NCBI RefSeq assembly: GCF_932526225.1
Contig: NC_064039.1
Coordinates: 6,213,001-6,277,000 of the forward strand
Direction of reading: 5' to 3'
Length of the DNA stretch: 64,000 nt
Source: Nematostella vectensis
Taxonomy: Eukaryota > Cnidaria > Anthozoa > Actiniaria > Edwardsiidae
Position numbers and translations under genes: made by a program. Below the pieces are notes generated by a model. That model was not told the origin of the DNA. It saw only the letters and a program-made list of their open reading frames with translations, and ran no database searches. Positions 56,409 to 64,000 of this stretch are shown one piece after another; the stretch's first letter is position 1; each line of letters begins with the position of its first letter.

Positions 56409-59400
56409 ACACCCCTAACTATACTCACGGATGGCCACTTTCCTAACCATACTCACGGATGGCATGGATTGTCGTTGCAGCTGGATGCCATCCTGGTATG
56501 TACTTTGACATCTTCCTGCGGAGATGTGTCAATTGCACACGAGGATCCTTCCAGTCTCAACGCTCGGAGACCTTCTGCTTTCGCTGTCCTGGCAACAAGA
56601 CGACGCTGTACTCTGGCACACGTGACCTGTCTCAGTGTAGAGGTATATGCGAGCAATATATAAAGGGGAAAACGAAAATCGGAAAAGAAAACTATTTATG
56701 TTGCTAACAGCAAGTAGGACAATAATTTCCTATGGTAGAAAACATCATATATTATTGTATGCCTGCCTCACTTATAAAGAGGCGTAGCCAAGGGGTGGCC
56801 TAGGGGACCCCCCCTCTAGCAGCCAAAAATACAGTAAATGTATGAAACATTATCTAAAATACAGGAGAAAATGTCTTGAAAGGGCCTTTTGGGCCCCCTC
56901 CTGTTTAAAATCCTGGCTACGCCGCTGCTTATATTATGTCCAAGCCAGATTAGCCTACGTGTAGCCGCTGACTCGCGAAACAGCGGCTACACGTAGGCTA
57001 AAGCCAGATAGGCCACATAAATAAATTGCACATCCAGACACTAGGATTACGGGGGTACTGCACATCTTGTCACTTCTGTAATACTTGCATTGCCTGTCCA
57101 GGGATTATAGAGTGCCAACACAGGAATTACACAGTGCCTGAAATAATAAATGGTGGGATCAGAATTTTGCACTATATAAACACCAAGCTGCATGTCCTTT
57201 TTTGTCTTGTAGACAAAGATAATAATACTATTTCGGGCTGTATATTAGCCGCGCATTATGTGTGTTGGGGGAGGGGGCAGAATTTGTAAACGATTTGTTG
57301 AATGTAGCTCCTAACCTTATTAAAGTATCTGCCAAAATTGGCTTGCAAGTACTGATTGGCTCAGAATGGTTTTACTGACGACACAGAAAACCAAAACAAA
57401 TCGTGTTTGAAAAAAGCGGGTCGCGATACAACGGATTCGACAGTAATGTATGCACTCTCTTTGTTTCCATAGAAACAAAATGCGGTGGAAACCTGACATC
57501 AATGTCAGGCGTCATCACATCCCCAAACTACCCCGACGCCTACCCTCGCTTCCTGGAATGTACCTGGACAATCCATCCGCGAAGAGGGCGCAACATCTTG
57601 CTTCTTATTCCAAGTATCTCGCTTCCGACCACGCCCGACTGCTCGGACTATCTGACGATGCGGGAGAGTTCGAGTCCTTACTCTGTGTTTACATATTACG
57701 CGTGTGAGTCCTTCGATCAGCCCGTGGCGTTAGTGTCACGCTCCAAGAACCTCCATATCAAGTTTAAGTCGAGCCAGAACAGCATGGCGGAGGGATTCAA
57801 AATATTTTATGTCACATTTGAAGGTAGGTGGGGTAGGCACGTTTGGGTTCTTTGATTAAAAACAACAGCATTTTTACCTGTGTTTTTTAGAGCGTTTCAG
57901 GAACATTGTGAAACACATCGTTGAAGACGGGGAGTTGTATGCAAATGAAACAAACAGACGACTGCTTCAGGTGGGAACAACAATATCAAATTGTTTGACT
58001 AGACAGGTCCCTGGACATTGAAAGTTTCTTGTCGGCTGTAAAAGTCCAGCATTTCTCAAATCTTTTAAATTTTGTTATCTCAGGTACGGAGTGTAATCCC
58101 TCAATTTGTTCAAGCATTCACCATTTCTCAAGCCCTTATAATTTTGTCAATCTCAGGGACGGATCCAGGGTTGAACCCGTTTTATATGAAAAATTTCAGG
58201 TTACACTTTATCCTCGACCTCCTTTAATCGTTCAATTGTTTGCAAGTCTTTGTTATAGTCACCTCCCCCTCAGGTTGTCAAGATCAGCCTTACTGTATAA
58301 AGGCCTCCCCATACAACAATGCTGAGTGTTATGGGACTCCAGGCACGAGGCAAAGAGCGGGGCTCTGGGCCCGTATCCCCTCCCAATATTTTCAGAATTG
58401 TAAGGAATGGACCAGTAAGGGCGTGGCTGTGCCCTCCAATATTTTCTTAATGTTTTTGTATCGTGCCCCCAATATTTAGAGGCCTGCTACAGGTCTACAC
58501 TGCCATGATGGTAACTCGATCAATTTTAATTCTCTTTTGACAGGATGAGACTCTTGTGCGCCAAATTCTGGACGTGATAGTAGACCCATCGAGCTTTGAA
58601 TATTCAGTCAGCTCCAATCGCTTACACAGCAAGATTCCAAGTGGATTGCTAAAGTTCATTGAAAATAAAGTGTACGACTTTTTCTCGAACGTCAGTCCTT
58701 ACAGGAAAAAGCGAGCAACACAGAGATCAACTTTCGTCTGATTCGTTACCTGTTTGTAGTGTTCAATTACAAGTAGTTGGCTCTGTCCTCAGTTAGGAGC
58801 TTAATAGGACAAGTGATCATAGGAAACGATCAATAACCGACGGGCATTATAAGGGTATTGGAAGCAGAAAGACAGATCTAGGAACTGGAATGTGTTTCCA
58901 AATGACTTTAGTGGCCTTTAAGCCTTGGCACACTGTAAGCAGACAGATGGGTATTATGATACTTCCTAGAATAAGTTATAGGGGTCAGAGATGACAAGAG
59001 AATAATAAGAGTAGAGAGAATACAGAATGGAGCTCTTCCTACAGCTTATGAAAAGCCAATTTTGAAGTTGAGTATACTAGAATTATGTGAATTTTACAAA
59101 GGGACTCAGTTTAGCTCGATAGTGCTAGACAGTGATTAGTTTGTATGGATTTTATTGTTTTAATACTGACAGATATAGAATGGATTCAACTGAGATAAAG
59201 CCAGAAGTTGATACTAAATGAAAGACATTTCCCTAAGTAAAACCACACAAAGGACACATTTTCTTTTTTAAGAGTAGTAGACCTAGGCAAGACCCTCTGG
59301 GTCAACCAGTAACCATGGCTAAGATATCAGATACCACAAAGGCCTGTCATGTTAATTTTACTAAATTAAAATAAATAGATAAATACTGTTAAGGATTAAA

Positions 59401-59828
59401 CTGCAAGTTTATCACCCCCCTCCCCCCCAAAAAACATTGTATTTTTGTAGAAACATTGGTTGATATACTTTATCTATGGGTCTGATTCTGAGAGGCTGGG
59501 TTGGGTTCTAATTAGGACACAAGCACAATGCAAACATTTGTTTCCATTTTGAAATGGGAATGTAAGTGAACACAATCTGGTTGATGTCATTGCATTTTGT
59601 GCTTAACTGTATCATTAAGTGAGACAAGATTTCTTTTACATTTATCTAGTACATATTAAGCATTTTTACAGTTTTTATGAGACCATATAAGGTTTATTAC
59701 AAAGTAGACCTTTTACAATTTATCAGACTTGAGCTTGTACATAAAATAAAGTTAAACAAATACAAGAAAAAGCTTGCAAAAAAAAAAACAATGACTTCAT
59801 TTATTGGGCACAACTTCTTAATGTACTT
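56409..59828. repeat. Tandem segmental duplication, copy B
   Basis: Direct repeat of 51965-55402, offset 4444 bases at the left and about 4426 at the right because of small indels, including a ~10-base loss just after the CUB exon. Identity is visibly very high throughout, including introns and 3' flank, so the event is recent or is an assembly of two alleles. Confidence 0.95.
56481..58741 (+). CDS. Duplicated 3' cassette of the SCUBE-like gene (partial gene copy)
   Basis: Exons 56481-56642 (Cys-rich module), 57473-57823 (CUB), 57891-57970 and 58544-58741 (C-terminus and stop) repeat exons 7-10 with all splice sites and frames intact. I see only four coding differences from copy A: Pro to Ser and Ala to Thr in the Cys-rich module, one silent change in CUB, and Ile to Val in the last exon. 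There is no start codon, signal peptide or EGF upstream, so it is not a stand-alone gene of this type. It could be used as an alternative 3' end spliced from exon 6 (phase 1 matches), or be a silent fragment. Confidence 0.8.
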
Positions 59829-60362
59829 CCCGATGTACAAACACTCAGGACATTCAAACAATTAAATGTTTTTTTTATATGGTACATAACAGAAATGATA
59901 TTTTTTCTTAAAGGAAAACAAGTAAAACATCTGCATATAATTCTAAGTAAAGTGTTTCAGAGAAGCATATAAATAATAAAACATGAGACTTGGTAAGAAC
60001 AAATAATTACATATTTCACTTAAATCAAGAAATTTTTAAATTCCAAAACACACAACTTTCAAAATTCTCTAGGTAATTTCATTGCAAAAGTGATTTTATT
60101 TCTCAGCAAAGTGTGTCATCTGTGTACACCCTGTACCATGCAGACTAAAGCAAAGAAGGGTAGGATATACATACATGGAGGCCTTATGTATGATGTGAAA
60201 TGAATAAAATTTAAGCTTTTTTTAGAGCTTTGAGATTTAGAATTTTATTTTGTTTGCTGTTTTGAAGCAATCACAGTGCTCTCTTACTGGTTAGCATTGG
60301 TTGAAATTGTGTAAAAAAAATAAGAATTTTGAGGTGAGAGCATATTGCACCATTGCATCTTC
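58742..60362. other. 3' flank of copy B and convergent intergenic DNA
   Basis: Copy B flank runs to 59828; the rest is AT-rich with no gene. TTTATT at 60244-60249 is a possible polyadenylation signal for CHAC2 on the minus strand. Confidence 0.5.
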
Positions 60363-61510
60363 TCACAATAGAGCATCTCTGCCTTCTCTTTGCTTAGACA
60401 GTTCCTTCTTCACAAGCTTTTCAAGTTCAAATAGATGATTGTCACACTGATGATCATGTTCTGTAATTTTTTCAATTACTGCAGCAAGGTTTAAGAGGTA
60501 CTCAGAGTTTTTGCCACTTGTACCTTTAGAGTGAGCTATTTGATAAGCTATCTCAGGCAAGGGTGCTGGACCAAGATAAAACTCATTTTCTTGAGTAGCA
60601 ACATAAAGCATCACCTGAAATTGCTCTTCTAAATTACCACTTGGATGGAACGTTGTAAAACCAGCAGTGTATCCATCCTTTTCTCTGATATCAAGGTACC
60701 TCAGAACACTTGGTACATCTTGAGCATCAACTTGATAGGAAATACCCCAAACTGTGCTCTAAATGTAAAACAGAGTTATGTTTCCTTTTCCATGGTGTGT
60801 CACTGGGGCATAATTTGAAAAAGTTGACAAACCACATCAGGTACCACATATCAGGTACCACTCAACCAATGCCTTCCGTTCACTAAATGGCCCCCATCTC
60901 TCCCCTTTACTGATATCCATAGAATCATAGAGCATTGGCATCGATTCTGTCTGTCCCCTTCCTACCCTTTCAACAACGACAGATAAGCACCCCAACCTCG
61001 ATGAGCCACTGGGCTTTTCAATGAACAAAAAGTACCCCAACCTCGATGAACCACGGGGCTTTTCAATCATTTTCAGTAGTGGATTTGTTGTTGAGCTGTT
61101 GTCATTGGGACTATTTGGTGGACTTGTAAGGTTTAGGGTGTAACCTAAACTTGAAGCCTAAGCAGTTTATATGTTATATTAACTTAAGTAACGTAATAAA
61201 TTTGCTGTGTAACACTACCTTGGAATCTGGCAGTAGCGTTGCCACTCTCCCTGGCTGGAAAAAAATCACATTGGATATGAAATCTTCAAGTTATGGCAGT
61301 CGTTTAATAGAAAATCTGACGCTGAATACTTAGTACCTTTCCTGGAACTCCACGGTGGTCACAGCTGCCTTGATAAAATTTTCGCACATATCCCTTGATG
61401 TAGCCGGCGACTTTCTTCTTGTAAGGAAAATCGACCTTCCAAACCAGAGAACCATAGCCGAAGATCCAAAGATCTTGGCCTTCTTCAAGAACAAAATTGT
61501 CGCCAGTCAT
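60363..61510 (-). CDS. CHAC2: Glutathione-specific gamma-glutamylcyclotransferase (CHAC2)
   Basis: This cytosolic ChaC enzyme cleaves glutathione to 5-oxoproline and Cys-Gly, a slow constitutive route of glutathione turnover. Three exons on the minus strand, 61337-61510, 61219-61254 and 60363-60758, all phase 0, give 201 residues; human CHAC2 is about 184. The start is ATG 61510 ([12 protein letters not shown]). The substrate-loop motif [16 protein letters not shown] and [12 protein letters not shown] are present. Then come [18 protein letters not shown] with the catalytic Glu region, and [26 protein letters not shown] near the end. It resembles CHAC2 rather than stress-induced CHAC1. It is head to head with UMPS. 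The intron between exons 2 and 3 holds a 48-bp repeat twice (near 60995-61070). Confidence 0.93.
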
Positions 61511-61697
61511 ATTCAATTAGTTGTTAATGGCTTGAAATAATGCGTATACTTATCCATAGGGCTAAGTACCTGTAATAAATCAAAACAACAATAAATAAAA
61601 AACGCCATAACCACCGTTTTGGACCGAGAAAGACTGGGTCTATTATAAGCCGCTGGCTTAGAATTCGTAGGCTCGCATTTCGTTCCACATGTTCAAA
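61511..61697. promoter_or_regulatory. Bidirectional promoter region between CHAC2 and UMPS
   Basis: Only 187 bases separate the two start codons on opposite strands, so both transcripts must start within or near it. I see no TATA box in a convincing place; a TATA-less shared promoter is likely. Confidence 0.6.
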
Positions 61698-63122
61698 ATG
61701 GCGGGAGAAAACGATGAAGCTCTGATCGCACAACTGTTCGAAATTAACGCCTTCAAGTTTGGCAAATTTACGCTTAAAAGCGGCATAGACTCCCCAGTGT
61801 ATATCGACCTTCGTGTCATCGTCTCGTACCCTGATGTCCTTCAGAGCGTTAGTAAGCTGATGTGGAATGTTGTCTCGGATGCCGGTTTAAAGTTCGACGT
61901 GATTTGCGGTGTCCCTTACACCGCACTGCCTATCGCTTCATGCATGTCCGTCAATAATAATGCGCCCATGGTGATGAGACGAAAGGAGGCCAAAAGCTAT
62001 GGAACGAAGAAGCTCATCGAAGGGCATTTTGAAGAAGGGTCAACTTGTCTAGTGATTGAGGATATCGTTACTAGTGGGTCTAGCGTACTGGAGACTGTTG
62101 AGTCGCTGACTTCTGTAAAGTTACAAGTCACTGACACTGTGGTTTTACTTGATCGTTGCCAGGGAGGGAAGGATAAGCTGGATTGTGCAGGAATTAGGCT
62201 ACACTCTTTGTTTACCTTGCCTAGAGTGTTAAAAGTCCTACATGCACAAGGCAAAGTCGATGATGCAGTTGTGGAGAGTGTTAGGGAATTTCTTGAGGCT
62301 AACCAGTTTAAAGCTACGTCAGATGTAACTCCAGTGCCACCGAAAGGGAGAGATCTTAGTTTTCTTAAGCGACTTGAGATGAGTAGCAATCCTGTAGCCA
62401 AGAAAGTGTTTAAGATAATGCATTCCAAGGAAACAAATCTGGCAGTGTCTGTTGATCTCACTAAAAGTGGCAACATTCTAAACCTTGTCAATCAAGTTGG
62501 CCCTCATGTTTGCATAGTCAAGACGCATGTAGACATCATTGAAGATTTCACTCCTGGTTTTGTGGCTTCATTGCAAAATCTAGCTACCAAGCACAACTTT
62601 TTGATATTTGAGGACAGAAAGTTTGCAGACATTGGTAACACAGTGAAACATCAGTACAGCAAAGGTATATACCACATTTCTGACTGGGCTCATATCACCA
62701 ATGCCCACCCTGTTCCTGGAGAAGGAGTCATAACTGGACTTAAAGAAATAGGGGCACCCAAAGGGAACGGGTGTCTGATTATAGCAGAGATGAGTGCAAA
62801 GGGAAATTTTGCTAATGGCGAATACACAAAAGCAGCGATTGAGATGGCAAAAAATCACCAAGATTTTGTATTTGGGTTCATCAGTATTGGAAGTATCGTA
62901 GATGACCCTGGCTTCGTCCACATGACACCTGGGGTCAAGCTTATCAAGGGGGGTGATGCTTTAGGTCAGCAGTACTTGACACCAGAGGAGGTTGTCGGCA
63001 AGAAGGGGAGTGATGTCATAATTGTGGGGCGTGGGATATATGAAGCTGAAAATCCTGCTTCTGCTGCCATTGAGTATAAAGAAGCTGCCTACAAGGCCTA
63101 CCTACAGAGAATTACCAAGTAA
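61698..63122 (+). CDS. UMPS: Uridine 5'-monophosphate synthase (orotate phosphoribosyltransferase / OMP decarboxylase)
   Basis: This bifunctional cytosolic enzyme does the last two steps of de novo UMP synthesis. The N-terminal OPRT half (about 1-205) has FKFGKFTLKSG, CGVPYTALPIA and the PRPP-binding CLVIEDIVTSGSSVLE. The C-terminal decarboxylase half (about 225-474) has VKTHVDIIEDF, the catalytic FEDRKFADIGNT, LIIAEMSAKG, MTPGVKL and IIVGRGI. The start at 61698 (AAAATGGCGGG, MAGEND) has the better context; an in-frame ATG at 61689 adds three residues. Length 474 matches the animal enzyme (480). It is one uninterrupted exon, which is unusual beside intron-rich neighbours and may reflect ancient intron loss or retroposition. 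All key motifs are intact. Confidence 0.97.
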   Translation: MAGENDEALIAQLFEINAFKFGKFTLKSGIDSPVYIDLRVIVSYPDVLQSVSKLMWNVVSDAGLKFDVICGVPYTALPIASCMSVNNNAPMVMRRKEAKSYGTKKLIEGHFEEGSTCLVIEDIVTSGSSVLETVESLTSVKLQVTDTVVLLDRCQGGKDKLDCAGIRLHSLFTLPRVLKVLHAQGKVDDAVVESVREFLEANQFKATSDVTPVPPKGRDLSFLKRLEMSSNPVAKKVFKIMHSKETNLAVSVDLTKSGNILNLVNQVGPHVCIVKTHVDIIEDFTPGFVASLQNLATKHNFLIFEDRKFADIGNTVKHQYSKGIYHISDWAHITNAHPVPGEGVITGLKEIGAPKGNGCLIIAEMSAKGNFANGEYTKAAIEMAKNHQDFVFGFISIGSIVDDPGFVHMTPGVKLIKGGDALGQQYLTPEEVVGKKGSDVIIVGRGIYEAENPASAAIEYKEAAYKAYLQRITK

Positions 63123-63151
63123 GGACCTGTGCCTACATAGAGTATAGAAAA

Positions 63152-63157
63152 AATAAA
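63152..63157 (+). terminator. Polyadenylation signal for UMPS
   Basis: AATAAA 30 bases after the stop codon. Confidence 0.65.
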
Positions 63158-64000
63158 AACTCTAGCATGATATGCTATTATATCCATCCATAAAAGAAAT
63201 ACATTTTTGCATTTTAGAATTGCAATGTGAGTAGCTAAGAACATACACTGCCAGGTGACAGTTGATAACTTGAATTTTTTATTCCTGTGTCAGCACTGGC
63301 TTAGGGAACCATGTTTCCATGTGCTGTTCAAGATGCAAATGAACATGAAACAATCAACTTGGCTTAATTGCCTGTATTTGCATTTGGAAAGGGAGATGAA
63401 GGAACAGGGCCTGCTGTAAACCTTAGTCAAGTTGTGTAGATACTTTCAGTAATGTGAAACAAAAAACAAACAAAAATGGTACAAAATAGACGTTAAGAAA
63501 TATAAGTATATTGTTTTGTTGCTTTCTTGCATTCTCGCCCATTTTTATTATTATTTATTATTATTATTTGCTGGTCATAAAGTTTGTCATATTTTGTAAG
63601 CACATGCTTGGGAAGAGGTGTGATTTTTTGTCTCACAGCTCAAAGTAATGATTCACATACAGTATGAAGGAAAGCACTAAGCTGCAATGGAATGTAAAAG
63701 TTATTCTTGGTTTTCTATTGGTAAATAGCTTGAAATCCTAAAGAATACAGTAGCAATAGGCATTTAGTTTAGACATTTGATTTCAGTAAATATTTAGAAT
63801 AAAATATATGTGAGGAATGTTTGTTCTCTCTTACCCCTATCAGCTGAAAAATACAGTAAATAATTGTTTAGATGTTTCCCAGTAAAATAAATTTGCTTTC
63901 ATCTAAGTTTTTCCCTATGTTTGAATGTACTGTAAGCATTTCACAAATACTATAACAAAAATATAATTGAAATCATAGGGATATGTTTGTTGATAAAGTC
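63158..64000. other. 3' flank of UMPS, no gene seen
   Basis: AT-rich sequence with a short TTA/ATT run near 63545-63570 and no coding exon I can support. Confidence 0.5.

Noticed and set aside
56376-56663. Separate gene starting in duplicate B with its own ATG
   Set aside because: The frame is offset from the conserved Cys-rich module; the true exon starts at the acceptor at 56480.
61997-62921. Minus-strand frames of 164 and 113 codons
   Set aside because: They are antisense shadows of the UMPS exon.

Overview
This is an animal nuclear genome window, most likely from a cnidarian, with sea anemone (Nematostella-like) as the best guess. The guess is inference. It rests on split genes with short GT-AG introns, metazoan-only architectures (FANK1, SCUBE-type CUB/EGF, fused UMPS), a secreted two-domain ShKT protein, and many small hairpin or TIR elements. 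Nothing is arranged as a bacterial operon.

Layout, left to right. (1) 0.5-3.6 kb, minus strand: FANK1 (fibronectin III plus ankyrin), running off the left edge. (2) 4.9-10.1 kb, plus strand: APIP/MtnB methylthioribulose-1-phosphate dehydratase in nine exons. A 1.7 kb long-TIR transposon with a 9-bp target duplication sits exactly against the exon 2 splice donor. (3) 11.6 kb: an intronless 174-codon gene of unknown function. (4) 12.8-18.6 kb: a 30-bp minisatellite split by a 5.3 kb L1/Tx1-type LINE on the minus strand. (5) 22.4-25.6 kb: a secreted protein with two ShKT domains; its last intron is 1.4 kb of 43-bp tandem repeats. (6) 26.5-28.6 kb: a 48-bp satellite with a ~485-bp higher-order period. 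(7) 31.0-36.5 kb: a 1124-residue arylsulfatase-B-like protein. The catalytic cysteine position is Asp and a second active-site His is Gln. It has a Thr/Pro-rich stalk and a C-terminal membrane anchor, so it reads as a membrane-bound pseudo-sulfatase. (8) 36.5-42.4 kb: repeat-rich intergenic DNA with a 2.9 kb TIR element holding a strongly G-depleted strand. (9) 42.4 kb: tRNA-His(GUG). (10) 44.7-54.3 kb: a SCUBE-like secreted protein with an unrecognised ~210-residue N-terminal domain. Its last four exons, with flanking DNA (about 3.4 kb), are tandemly duplicated at 56.4-59.8 kb, all still open. (11) 60.4-63.1 kb: CHAC2 (minus) and intronless UMPS (plus), head to head, 187 bp between start codons.

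Exon boundaries were set by hand from splice consensus, reading phase and remembered family alignments. No searches were run, so percent identities and phylogeny are not claimed. The genes are independent housekeeping and extracellular genes. The strongest candidates for something undescribed are the pseudo-sulfatase, the SCUBE-like gene with its duplicated 3' cassette, and the APIP Glu-to-Gln change.
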